From contig NC_133063.1 of NCBI RefSeq assembly GCF_048771995.1, positions 15,666,063 to 15,730,062 on the forward strand: a stretch of DNA of 64,000 bases, read 5' to 3'. Positions within the stretch are counted from its first letter, which is position 1, and each line of letters opens with the position of its first letter. The stretch comes from Taeniopygia guttata (taxonomy: Eukaryota > Chordata > Aves > Passeriformes > Estrildidae). Of this stretch, positions 33,358-64,000 are shown piece by piece. Below the pieces are notes generated by a model. That model searched no databases. It was not told the origin of the DNA and saw only the letters and a list, made by a program, of their open reading frames with translations. Both the position numbers and the translations under genes were made by a program.

Positions 33358-33433
33358 CGGCTGGCGTTAGGGTTGTGGGCGGGGCCCGGGGGCTGCCCCG
33401 CAGGCTCCTCACCATGGGCAGCAAGATGGCGGC
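33358..33433 (+). promoter_or_regulatory. MRPS36: Core promoter and YY1 element of MRPS36
   Basis: TATA-less, GC-box-rich sequence (TGGGCGGGGC near 33376-33386) precedes the start codon. AAGATGGCGGC at 33423-33433, which overlaps codons 4-7, is a full YY1 consensus, often found just after the start site of nuclear genes for mitochondrial proteins. Confidence 0.55.
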
Positions 33434-34240
33434 CGCTACCCGGGCGGTGCAGGTAAGGGCGGCCCCGGGCGGCAGCGTCTTAGACACCCGGAGCCTTGGC
33501 TGGAGCGGCGGGGCTCGCTTCTGCTGCCGCCGCGGAGCAGCAGGCGTGAGGCGGCCGCGGGTTGAGGACACGCCGCCGGGGTGGCCGATGTCCTTGGGGA
33601 GAGCTGTGCAGAGGCGCGCACGCGGTGTCGCAGGCGCCGGGCGCTGTGAGAGCAGCGGGTGCGGAGCTGGCTGGCAGCTCCTTCCTAAGATGTGCCTCTC
33701 CAAGGTGAAAGTGCTTTGTACAGGCAGAGCACAGCTCGCGATTCCGTGCGCTGGAGAGCTGTGGAACCACGGCATGGGTTGGATCGGAAGGGACCTTAAA
33801 GGTCACCTAGTTACAGCACCCCCGCCGTGGGCAGGGACTCCTTCATTACACCAGGTTGCCCAAAGCCCCGTCCAGCCTGGTGTTGGACAATTCCAGGGAT
33901 GGGACAGCCCCAGATGCTCTAGGCAACTCGTGCCAGTGCTTCCCAACCTCAAAATAAAGAATTTCTACTTAATCTTTCCAATCCAAACCTGCCCTCTTTG
34001 GGTTGTAAGGTCTCCCCAGAGCATTCTTCAGGCTGAGCATTCCCAGCTCTCTCAGCCTGTCCTCACAGGAGAGGTGCTTCGCTCTGGACACGCTCCAGCA
34101 CATCAATGTTTCTGGTGTTTTTTTTTTTTGTTTTGTTTTGGTTTTTTTTTTTTTTGTTGTTGTTGTTTTTTTGTTTTTTTGTTGTTCTCACCAGAGCAGA
34201 TTTCATTGTGATTTCATTTATGCAGTGGCAGTGGCTGCTT

Positions 34241-34285
<45 letters not shown>

Positions 34286-37200
34286 TGAGAAAAGGCAGAC
34301 AAAGCCTGTATCTGCTCTGGACCTCAGGGTGCAGGACTATTTTTTAAAGTAACCTTCTTTACCTGGGGTAAACATAGGACTTCAAGAAGCAGTAAGTCTA
34401 TCAGAGTAGTGGAAAGAGCAGCTGTTTAGAATTGGTTGTTTGATACATGGTGCATGCCATTTTATTAGTCACGGTAACCTGTGTCTGTTTCTCCCACTAC
34501 CTGGTCTCCTTCTAGGTAGTCAAGCCACATACTCCATTAATAAAGTTCCCAGACAGAAAAAGTGGTCCCAGACCTAAAAGTAAGTATTTTGGGTATGGAT
34601 ATAGCTTCTGCCACATTTCTTTACTGTTTTATTTAAGAACCAGGACCCAATTTCTCTCTTTCAGCTTTACAGCTGAACTGAGTTGCAGTGAAGTTTTTGA
34701 AACATGCTTGGTTTGGTTTGAAGGAAGCTCTTGAACTTTCTTCACAACTTCTTTTCTGTGCAACTGTGTGCAGACACATAATACATGCACATCTTTATTT
34801 TTTTCTCAGGAAAGATTCACAAGGATTTACAGTGTTTGTTTTCTACTTTATATAAAGTCACATTTTCCCAAATATTAATATTTACTGAAATTACTATGCC
34901 CAAGTCAGTTTGAAGCAGCTTTAGCTATTCAGTGATATTTGCATAAATTATGTTGCATTTTCCTCATTTTTTCTTAGTTGAAATGTGATGTATTTTCTGC
35001 TGTATTTTCAAAACACGATTATAGCTGGAAGATTAAGCCCTCTACATTTTAAGAAGTATTTTCTTCTGTTACTAACTAATGGTGAGAATTATTTCATTGC
35101 AATCTTTGACATTAACTTTTATACCTATGTTGATATTCATGGTAGTCCCAATGCTATTGTATTAAAACAATTCAAGCAATATGTTGATTTAGAAGTCCTT
35201 TGGGGTCAAAAAGAACTGAAAGAAAAGTAGCAGTTGTCTTCAAAAGCTCCGTTATGTTATTCTCACTTCTTTTGGTATTATACTGCGCCTAGCTATTTGT
35301 CACAGCATTATCAAGCCCGCAATTTAGCTTTAACTTTAATTTAACATTTGAAAGCCTCCACAGCGTATATAAATGCCTCTTCTGACTTGCCTTCAAACTC
35401 TTCAGGAGCTATTTTCTGCAATAACTTTCTGTAACAATTACGTATATTTTGCACAGTTCACCCAAACGTACCACCTGTCATGCCAGTGAATTACTTTCTC
35501 AAAAGCTTGAAAATGTGTTTCTGACCTCTGTGTCAGAAGATTCTTGTGACTGTGTCTTTTAGTTATGTTAGACTTTTCTACCTTCATCAGCATCTGTCAT
35601 CTTGTTAGTAAACTGCAACCTACTTTGACTTGCTTGAATGCTGTAGCAAAATATGCATTCAATTGTACCAGATTGTTGCTCCTACATAGCTAAATGGCTC
35701 CTCAGAGCAACTGGGGATGTGAAAGGCCAGCCAGATTCTAGTGGGCCTATTACTACTGCAGCATTATGGTCTCAAACAGGGAAGGGAGAGATGTAATACG
35801 GACTGTAATAGAACTAAAGCAGCAACAGTAAAATTTCTGATTACTGCACTTCCGATGTTTTTAATTTGCTAATGAGTCTACTCCAACTACACTTCAGACT
35901 GAAAGTTATAGTAGAGGAAAAACATTGACAAATCTCTTTTGTGGTAGGCGAAACAAACTTGGAGAAACTGGTTTTTTTGTTTGTTTGTTTGTTTGTTTTA
36001 TGTAAGGTGTATTATTTCTTGAAACAAAAATACCTTGTCTCCTGTTCACAATAAATATGCTGCTTCTGATGGGCTCACTTCTGCCTTGCTCTGTTTGGGA
36101 TCTTCCATTATTTCTGAGCCACCTTGGGACTTTCAGACCCAGTCTTATGACTGACAGCTTCTTAATATGCCTCTCAATGGCAGCTTTGTCACTATGCTGC
36201 AGGTGTTTGATTGTTGGTCCCAGTCCTGCAACTGCATCAGACTCATGAAGGCTAAAACTGGCTCCCTCTCCTTTGTGGTCATTGGTCTTGCTGAAGCCAG
36301 GAAGGACAAAGGCAGGCAAAATTGTGGTGTTGTGGCTTCTCACATGCTTTTGTACATGCAATTTTCATGCTGCTTATTTTATAGTTATATAGAGCTTCTG
36401 TCCAGCTGTTAGATGTTGCACTTGTCTTGCTCATTTTTCTGGAGCACTGGGAAGGACTTCGGTGGAAGCATTCTGCTTTGTCAGGTGTTTTACCCTTACA
36501 TATCACAGAATCACTAGGTTGGAAGAGACCTTCAAGATCCTCGAGTCCAGCTCATGCCCTAACACTTCAGCTAAACCATGGCACCGAGTGCCACATCCAA
36601 TCTTTTTTTAAACACATCCAGGGATGGTGACTCCTTTTCTCCAGGCTAAACACCCCCAGCTCCCTCAGCCATTCCTCACGGGGTTTGTGTTCCAAGTCCC
36701 TCACCAGCCTTGTTGCCTCCTCTGGACGCACTCAAACGTCTCAATGTCCTTCCCAAACTGAGGGACCCAGAACCGGACACAGCACTCAAGGTGTGCCCTC
36801 ACCAGTGCCAAATACAGGGGAAGGGTGACCTCCCTGCTCCTGCTGGCCATGCTATTCCTGACACTGGCTGGCCTTCTTGGCCGCCAGTGCACACTGCTGG
36901 CTCATGCTCAATTGGATGTCAACCAGTACCCCCATGTCTTTTTCTGCCTGGGCACTGTCCAGCCACACTGTCCCCAGCCTATAGCAGTTCAGGGGGTTAT
37001 TGTGGCCAAAACACAGGGCTTGGCACTTGGATTTATTAAACTTCATCCTGTTAGTCTCGGCCCCTCCATTCAACCATTCCAGGTCTCTCTGCAGAGCTCT
37101 CCTACATTCCAATGGATTGACACACACCCCCACCTTAGTGTCATCTGCAAATTTGCGAGTGAATACCTTCATCCATATCATCAATAAAGATATTAAACAG

Positions 37201-39481
37201 TCCCAGTACAGAGCCCTGAGGGACACCACTGGTGCCTGGCCCCAGCTGGATGCAGCACCGCTCACCAGCGCTCTCAGCCAGTTCTGAGCCCAGCACTGAG
37301 TGCTCCTGTCCCAGCCATGGGCTGCAGCTTTTCCAGCAGTGCTGTGGGAGACAGTGCCCAAGGCCTTGCTGGAGTCCAGGTACACAACATCCACAGCCCT
37401 TCCTGCACCCACCAGGCATGTCACCTGGTCATAAAAAGACACCAGGCTGATCAAACATGACCTTCCCTTCCTAAACCCTTGCTGTCTGGGTCTGATACCC
37501 TGGCCATCCTGTAAGTTCTGTGTGATGACACTCAACAGAAACTGTTCCATAACCTTATCTGGAAGAGTCTGGCTAATTACCAGGATCCTCTTTCCCACCT
37601 GTTTTGTGAATGGGTGTCACACTGGCTAGCTTCCAGTCCTCTGGAACCTCACCAGTGAACATAGTCTGTTATCTTTCTACGTAATTGCCCACACACAAAC
37701 ATTTACATAACTTTATGCTTTTTCTCCAAGTACAGCTTCCCAGTGAAAAAGCCATTGTTTGGGTGTGTACTGATACATTTTTTGTTTCCATATTAGTGTT
37801 TCTGCCATTCAAACTACTGTCAGAATTTTTAGATTCTGCACTTGATATTTGACACTTGATAATTTGACAACAATAAAAGCAGGTTGTAAGAAGTAGAGTG
37901 ATTTAATTCTTTTAGGTATTTGTTATAATGAATAAGATTTTCAAGCAATGGTAGATTTTATTGGCTGCTTATTAATTTTACAGTCTAGTAATATTTCTGT
38001 AAATGGTTTTGAAATCTGGGTTTCAGTGCAGGAATCTCTACAAGCAAGTATGCCATCTCTCCATGCTTCAAAAGCACAGGAATCTGTAGGAGGCATATCA
38101 CCGGCATTTCAAAATATTTCACGTGTTAGTAGAGTACAAGGCACACCAGACACTTCTGAATTAACAAGAACTTTACCTCAGAAATACAGAAGGAGACAAA
38201 TGTCAGATGAAGAGATTGAATATATTCAAGTAAGTTTTCTTCTTTAGCTTATTTCTACATCTTGTGGTATGATATTACATAGTAATTCTTTCTAAGAGTG
38301 TGCCCTGGGCTTTCATGGTTTTCATACACAATACCCTATGTACCAATTCTTAATACAGAAGTTACCCAACTCTCACTGTATAGTAGCTCGTGGTACCACT
38401 GAGTAAAGAGATTTGGACTTAGAACAGATGTGCAGGTAAGCTGCTGATAGTCACAGCCTGCATTAATTGCCACCACTGCTGGTTTTATAACAGCTGTTTA
38501 ATGTGTAATTTGACTCTGCCAGGCGGGATCACAGAAGTTTGTTCTTAGACCTGGAAAGGCTATAACCAGGTGATTGAAGTCCAAAATATTTCTCAAATTG
38601 GTTTTATAAGTTATTTATTAGTAAATTAACTCTTGTATTTCTAGTAGTGGAAACTTTTTATTAAACTTAATATATTTTCTGTAATACTTACGGCATTGTA
38701 CATGAAGGGCAAGAAAAAACTGCTTCTGTTCTGTAACAATTCTCAGTTGTAAAAATTGATGGTTCAAAAGGGAGAATGCACAAAATGTGAGGAATTTGTG
38801 AGATGATGGTGAGTTTGAAATTAAAAAATGCTTGCAAAACTTTGTTAAATGGTAAGGACGTGTATAGTGTAACAATGTTAGTAGAGGAAATAAGTTTTCC
38901 TTCATATATGCAAGTAGGCTGTATCCATACAGTAGAAATAAAATCAGTTATTTCCCACTGTAATACACTTCTTGACTTTTTGCATAAGGTTGTTTAACAG
39001 TGAGGTAAATTGTAAAATAATTTTGTTGGGAAAATAACTGAATACCTTTCTGATTTCTCATTAAGATTGTAATGACTCTGCTTGGCTTTGGTTTTACTTA
39101 GCACTTTGGAACATACGCAGTGAAAGTTCCATTAAAACTTGTGTCTGTTAGCATTGTGTTTGTCGGACATTTTAAAGGTTAAGACTTAGGTTTCTTCACA
39201 GAAAAAGACATGGAAGCAGCTGTAACTGTAGGTAGCATGTGTTGATTTCTTTGTACTTTTCCTTGAAAAAAATGTGGCCATGATTGGTGGATGCTGGTAT
39301 TTGGCATGCTGTCTGTTCTTATATAGGTAGAAAAGTAAATATTTAAATCAGAAATTAAAACTAGAACTATGTCTCTTAGCCTATCACAGTTTAAAATAGA
39401 ATTTGATCTCAGTTTTAAGTTCTATTAGTGGAATATATTTAACTGAATGCTTTTCTTTCACAGCGTGGAGGTCCAGAATAA
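33414..39481 (+). CDS. MRPS36: MRPS36/KGD4, 2-oxoglutarate dehydrogenase adaptor, 4 exons
   Basis: Small mitochondrial protein first listed as ribosomal protein S36 and now known as KGD4, which tethers the E3 subunit to the 2-oxoglutarate dehydrogenase core. Coding exons: 33414-33452, 34516-34579, 38027-38229, 39464-39481, all with GT-AG borders, giving 107 aa (human 103). Conserved parts: [20 protein letters not shown] at the N-terminus, LIKFPDRK, and the C-terminal [24 protein letters not shown], which is nearly identical to human. The middle, residues about 35-75, is diverged as expected for a flexible linker. Introns 1-3 hold CR1 fragments and a CA repeat. Confidence 0.95.
33760..34115 (-). 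mobile_element. CR1 LINE 3' region, antisense, MRPS36 intron 1
   Basis: Starts with the CR1 tail (TTGGATCGGAAGGGACCTTA, AAGGTCACCTAGTT) and continues through the CAGGTTGCCCAAAGCCCCGT and CAGGAGAGGTGCTTC blocks. Inserted just after the exon 1 region. Confidence 0.9.
34116..34283. repeat. T-rich tract and (CA)n microsatellite
   Basis: A T/G-rich stretch at 34117-34187 is followed by about 20 uninterrupted CA units at 34244-34283. A likely length-variable marker. Confidence 0.95.
36499..37670 (-). mobile_element. CR1 LINE, reverse transcriptase to 3' end, antisense, MRPS36 intron 2
   Basis: The left end has the CR1 tail (ATCACAGAATCACTAGGTTGG). On the minus strand the translation includes [36 protein letters not shown] and [19 protein letters not shown], the reverse transcriptase blocks, followed by [16 protein letters not shown] in another frame. 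About 1.17 kb, 5'-truncated, with frame breaks. Confidence 0.92.
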
Positions 39482-39582
39482 ATGTAGAAGATAGTTACTT
39501 GGCCACTGTTGAAGAATGAGGTATTATATTCACAGTAAAGGCATTTCCTTAATATTAAAAATTATTGTATACTAATAGCTTT

Positions 39583-39588
39583 AATAAA
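39583..39588 (+). terminator. MRPS36: Poly(A) signal of MRPS36
   Basis: AATAAA about 100 bp after the MRPS36 stop codon, giving a short 3' UTR. Confidence 0.7.
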
Positions 39589-39769
39589 ATCCCATATGAT
39601 GGGTGAGAAGATTGACACAACACACAAGATACTGATTTGTTTGTAACTGAGAAGGATTTTATGTTGATGGCTAATAGCAGTTGAATATATATTATATCTG
39701 CACCATTAAAATATTTTTCTAATTAGCCATTTGAAAAGTCAACAGAGTCATGTCATTTTTACACTGGTT

Positions 39770-40960
39770 GAGATCACAGAGTCACAGAATGGATCAGGTT
39801 GGAAGGAACCACAGTGGGTCATCTTTTCTGATATTTCTGCTCATATGAGTTCTTCCTCATATTCAGGTGGAACTTCCTGGGCATCAATATCTGTCCATTG
39901 CCTTTGTTCTACTGCTTGGTGCCACTAGGAAAAGCCTGGTCCATCTTGGCAATTCCCCTTCAAGTACTGATAGACGTTGATGAGGGAGGTCCCCTCTCAG
40001 TTCTGTTTCCTCAAGGCTAAACAGTCCCAGCTCTCCCTGCCCTTCCTCATAAGAGGGATGCTCCAGACCCTTAATAAAATTTGTTGCCATTTGCTGGACC
40101 TGCTCCAGGTGCTCCATGTCTGTTGTCCTGAGGAGCCCAGAACTGGACACAGCACTCCAGGTGCGGCCTCACCAGGGCTGAGAAGAGGGGCAGGATCACC
40201 TCCCTCCACCTGCTGGCAATGCCCTTCCTAGTGCCCCCCAGACACCACTGACCTTCTTGGCCCCCAGGACACGCTGCTGGCCCATGGACAGCTTGTTGTC
40301 CACCAGGACCCCCAGGTCCTTCTCCACAGCGCTGCTCCCCAGCTGCTCCACCAGGCTGTGCTGGTGCCTGGGGTTGTTTCTCCCCAGGTGCAGGACTCTG
40401 CATTTGCTTTTGCTGAATTTCAGATGGTTCTTTGTCCATCTCTCCAGCCTGTCAAGGTCCTTCTGAAGGGCACAGTACTCCAGGTTATCAGCCACTCTGC
40501 CCAGCTTTGTGTCCTCTGAATTCGCTGTGGAGGCATCTGCCCCCTCATCCAAGCCAGGGATGAATAAGTTGAACAGTACACTAGAGGGACACTACTGGGG
40601 ACAGGCCTCCAGCTAGACCCTGTGCCACTGATTGTAACCCTCTGGGATCTGTTGTTCAGCCAGTTCTTGATCCACCTCACTGTCTGTTCATCCAGCCCAC
40701 ATCCCTGAGTTTGTCTGTGAGGACGGTGTTAAGAGACAGTGTTGAAATCCCTACTAACATCAAGTAGACAATATCCACTGCTCTCCCCTTACCCATCCAC
40801 GTAGTTGATTCCTTGTAGAAGGCAATCAGGTTGATCAAATAAGATTTGCCTTTAATGAAGCCATGTGAAGTGATATTCTTGATCAACTTCTTGTCATCCA
40901 CATAGATATAGATGGCCTCCAGCATGAGGCATGCCACCACTTTTCCAGGGATTGAGGTAA
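39770..40960 (-). mobile_element. CR1 LINE, reverse transcriptase to 3' end, antisense, between MRPS36 and CDK7
   Basis: Has the CR1 tail at the left (ATCACAGAGTCACAGAATGG) and minus-strand reverse transcriptase remnants (FIKGKSYLINLIAFY, GRAVDIVYL, and the [25 protein letters not shown] block in other frames). About 1.2 kb, 5'-truncated, with frame breaks. Confidence 0.9.
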
Positions 40961-41214
40961 GACTGATTCACCTGGATATGTCACTGAGAATGATTTTACA
41001 AGCAGGAAAGAGACACTGAAGTGCTCTCAGAGATGACGACTATTCTTCATAGTTACACAGGTTTGTTAGTGTTACAGACTAATTTATTAAAAAACAGCAA
41101 AGCTTGGGCATGTAGGGGAATTAATTTTCAAGCGACAACTTCTCTCTTATGAGAAATCTCTCTGATGGCTATTGAACGGTAGTTTTAAGTATTATATTGT
41201 AGGTAATTGTACGT

Positions 41215-41376
41215 AATGAAGGAACCCCGGGGCCGACTCAGCCCGGGGCCGGTCCGCGGGGCTCGGCGCATGCGCCGCTGCGCGCGCCGCTGCGTGCGCC
41301 GGGCGGGGCGGACGCGGCGCGGCCGCGGGGTTAAAGCGCCGAGCCGGGCCGGTGCTGCCGCCTGCGTCCCGCCGGC
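41215..41376 (+). promoter_or_regulatory. CDK7: CpG-island promoter of CDK7 with NRF1-type site
   Basis: A sharp switch to CpG-rich sequence at 41220. The 12-bp palindrome GGCGCATGCGCC at 41265-41276 fits the NRF1 consensus, and a second NRF1-like TGCGTGCGCC follows about 20 bp later. GGGCGGGGC at about 41300 is a GC box. No TATA box. The CpG-rich stretch continues to about 41640, through exon 1 and into intron 1. Confidence 0.65.
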
Positions 41377-61494
<20,118 letters not shown>

Positions 61495-61660
61495 TTGCTG
61501 TGGATGATGAATGAAAATGAGTGAAAATGCCCTGAGTCCCAGCCATTGATAAAACGCTGTAATCATTGCTGGATGGTTATTTTTTCATTATTTTAATATG
61601 TAAAATAGAAACTTATTATTTCCTTATGGGCACAGAAGTTTTATTAACCCTTCTTTTTAC

Positions 61661-61666
61661 AATAAA
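61661..61666 (+). terminator. CDK7: Poly(A) signal of CDK7
   Basis: AATAAA 167 bp after the CDK7 stop codon, followed by a T/G-rich region; a short 3' UTR. Confidence 0.75.
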
Positions 61667-61890
61667 ATGATTTTAGACAAAAAAAGATTATCTGATTTGC
61701 TGTCTTGTCCTTTGAGTCATGCTCTGAGACAATTACTGTCAAAACTGCTTGCAGGCTACAGGTGTACACAGACTTATTTTGCACAACTTCTGTGCTGAGT
61801 CCCATGCTATCCTGATATAGATAGATAGATATAGATCCTAAGGGGGAAAACTACAAATAGTATTTTTGCTTCGATGAACATATGACTGTC

Positions 61891-62550
61891 TGTCGGAATC
61901 TGTGGGTATTGGTGATTCCGAGATTGTAGAAAGTCTCCGTCTTTCTGCCCCGTTGCCAAAGAAGAAGCCATAGTTCGTCTGTGCTGTTTTCAAGATTGTT
62001 TATTTTTGCTTATCTATAACATGTTCTGCTGCCCTGCCGCAGGTCTGTCCTGCAGGGCAGTGTGCGGGGCTCTGCCCCTCAGTGGGATGGTACAAACATT
62101 ATATACCAGAAATTACGTGTACTATATTTACAATAATGTGCCAATATCTATTATCTACGTTGAACAGTGTGTCCCCAGCCTAAACCAATAGAAAAATGCC
62201 AACATCACCAAGAACATGGAGGTAAGGAAGAAGAAGGAGGAAGAACAGGATCAGGCCCACTTTCCTCCATCTTAGAATTCCTGACCCCCCTGTACAAAGT
62301 AAAACCCCCCTGTACAGGTGTTAAAACCCCCCTGTACAATACTAAAAAATTTTACCCTCTAATTTGTGACTACTTTTACTATACCATCTAACCCTCTGTG
62401 ACTGCTTGTTCCACCTTCAAAGTTGGTAATTCATTCCATGGTTCAAACTCAAAATCACAGCTGTTTTCTGCTGCTTGCCAGGGTCTAAAATGCTTTTGAC
62501 CAAGGCCTGGAACCTCTGAAAATGTCTGAGGGACATTTTGAGTTCCGACA
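61891..62550 (-). mobile_element. Solo ERV LTR with 6-bp target duplication
   Basis: 660 bp bounded by TGTCGGAATC at the left and GTTCCGACA at the right, and flanked on both sides by the same six bases, ACTGTC (61885-61890 and 62551-62556). A poly(A)-type signal (AAAAATAAACAATC near 61994-62006, minus strand) gives the orientation. A 6-bp duplication is typical of class II (ERVK-like) elements. No internal region is present, so it is a solo LTR formed by recombination. The clean duplication suggests moderate to young age. Confidence 0.9.
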
Positions 62551-64000
62551 ACTGTCTTCTAGACCTATAATAAAAATGTGTCTCTGTAAGGAAAGGGTAG
62601 TATATGTTTTTTTTCCAGTTAGTAGACTCAAGTATTAACAAACAAGTTTGCATGTGCTCTCTCAGCATTCATGCATTAAGACTTCTGCAAAGTCCATCCA
62701 CTGCCTTGAAAACAGTGTGAAGTGCAGATTTAATGTGTATTGTTTCCAGTCTTGCAGGAGAAGTTATCTGAGAAGATACAAACGCTGTTTTCTTCAAAGC
62801 CTCGAAGATTGCAGTGAAAGACAGAGGAGGAAGATCCAGCTGGGGAAACTATACTACACTAGTCCTCCTATCAGCCTGTGTCCGTAGGACAACCCATAGT
62901 GTAGACACTGGACTCAGCTTTGCCTGAATTCCAGCATGGAGAGATAGCAAAGTTTCTGCTGGGTGACTAAACTTCTGCAGTTGACAGAACCAAACTTGCA
63001 TATGCTCTTGCTGCATCATCTTTCTTTGGTGTTGTACATTGGATCTTGGGGATACCTGCTGAGCCATTGTCCTCTTTCTACCTTTGAACCGCATTCAGCA
63101 TTCTCTTTTCTAATTTTGTGGCAAGTATAGCGGTGCAAGACTTTGAGGCTTGTAGAGGAGCAGCAACCATCATCTTGCTCATGTGTTCCTTCATTTTGCT
63201 GCTATATATTAGGCCTTGAAAAGGAGAAGAGTTGGTGTTTTCCCAGTAGCCTACTGTGTTCTCTAATGGTTTTTGGCAGTTGATAAGTAAGCAGATTTCC
63301 TAGGATCTAATTGAGAGTGTAGAGAAAAGTTTATCCATCAACATTAGTTGAACAAGTTTTTATTTTCTGTTTAATTAAACATCATCCTCTTCATTGCAGG
63401 CTAGAGGATTAAGGTAACTACAGTCCTGCTTCTTACTGGCACAGGTTTAAAGATATGTTAATCAGAACAGGGAAGAAGGATTTAGGAGTATTGTAAACTT
63501 ATTTGCATTTACTTACCTAGCACATCTTTCTAACTGGTTCTAAAAGCCTGGAAACCTTCAGCCCCTAAAACAGGTAAGTCACTGAAAAATGCAGTATCCC
63601 TACAGACAGATAAGGTTTGCATGACAGTGACAAGCTTAAGTATTCTGTCAGTTCTGCTTTGGGAAGGAAACACTGCTCCCTTCCTGTAAAACAGCTGTAT
63701 CTGTTTAGACAATACCTTTCCCTGAAGGAAACTTTTCCACTAGAAGGAGTAGCGAGCCTCCAAGCTCCTACTGGCAAAAGTTGTAGAGTAGGTACCAAAT
63801 TAGATGGTTACTGTACTCGGCAGGAGTGGGCTTGAAGTGTGAGATGCTGAGGCCTGTGCAGCAGGCCTCAGCCAAAGCTGATTTACAAGATGAATCCTGT
63901 GACTAACAGTATTGTTAGCTAAAAACAAAAGACTGAGGTGCTTATGCTAGCTGTTTATCACCAAACAGGCTGCTTTAGAAATTTTCACATCTTGTCCAAT
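62551..64000. other. Intergenic downstream of CDK7, no gene recognised
   Basis: Short open frames on both strands, none with a family motif. In mammals CCDC125 lies next to CDK7 in the opposite direction, but no match to its known C-terminal end was seen here, so that gene would have to lie further right or be absent. Confidence 0.5.

Noticed and set aside
33367-33374. TTAGGG-like bases next to the minisatellite
   Set aside because: A single occurrence, not an interstitial telomere repeat.
33025-33775. Open frames of Arg-Pro repeats (plus) and Gly-Ala-Ser repeats (minus) over the minisatellite
   Set aside because: An 18-bp repeat without stops stays open in any frame. It lies in the MRPS36 promoter and is not a gene.
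36852-37598. 248-codon minus-strand frame with reverse transcriptase similarity, considered as a gene
   Set aside because: It is the remnant of a CR1 LINE in MRPS36 intron 2, 5'-truncated and with further frame breaks.
62849-63094. Minus-strand frame of 81 codons, considered as a CCDC125 last exon
   Set aside because: The translation does not resemble the known C-terminal end of CCDC125, and no clear acceptor was found upstream.

Overview
This is a piece of bird nuclear DNA, most likely from a songbird or another neoavian. The evidence is the many CR1 LINE fragments with the typical avian 3' end, several ERV LTRs, compact vertebrate genes with GT-AG introns, and the gene order CENPH - MRPS36 - CDK7, all on the + strand. 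The same order occurs at human 5q13. From general knowledge of avian synteny this block probably lies on the Z chromosome, but nothing in the sequence proves that.

Left part, 1-22559: two almost identical tandem copies of a segment about 12.17 kb long. Copy A covers 1-12176 and copy B covers 12177-22559. Copy B is cut short inside a CR1 element, and the window opens inside copy A, so more copies may lie to the left. Each copy carries, on the minus strand, one intact ITPRIPL1-like gene (membrane-anchored Mab-21/ITPRIP family, 519 aa). Each intact gene has a short non-coding first exon and a CRE-plus-TATA-type promoter. Each copy also holds two broken 3' fragments of the same gene family, several LTRs and CR1 pieces. 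The two full genes differ at about seven bases, five of which change the protein.

Middle, 22560-25297: LTR and CR1 debris with no gene recognised.

Right part, 25298-61494: three single-copy host genes. CENPH (9 exons, 360 aa) has an unusual Ala/Pro repeat of about 130 residues at its N-terminus, encoded by a GC-rich hexamer-type repeat. MRPS36/KGD4 (4 exons, 107 aa) starts about 460 bp after the CENPH poly(A) signal, and the gap holds a perfect-looking 18-bp minisatellite of about 17 copies rich in GC boxes. CDK7 (12 exons, 343 aa) is complete, with all kinase motifs. Its introns hold a CR1 interrupted by an LTR, and another LTR in the last intron. A solo LTR with a clean 6-bp target duplication lies just after CDK7. 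No gene is recognised from 62551 to the end.

Functionally, CENPH acts at the kinetochore, MRPS36/KGD4 in the mitochondrial 2-oxoglutarate dehydrogenase complex, and CDK7 in the CDK-activating kinase and TFIIH. Their closeness is ancestral synteny, not an operon. The ITPRIPL1-like array is the lineage-specific and least ordinary part of the window, together with the CENPH N-terminal repeat and the MRPS36 promoter minisatellite.
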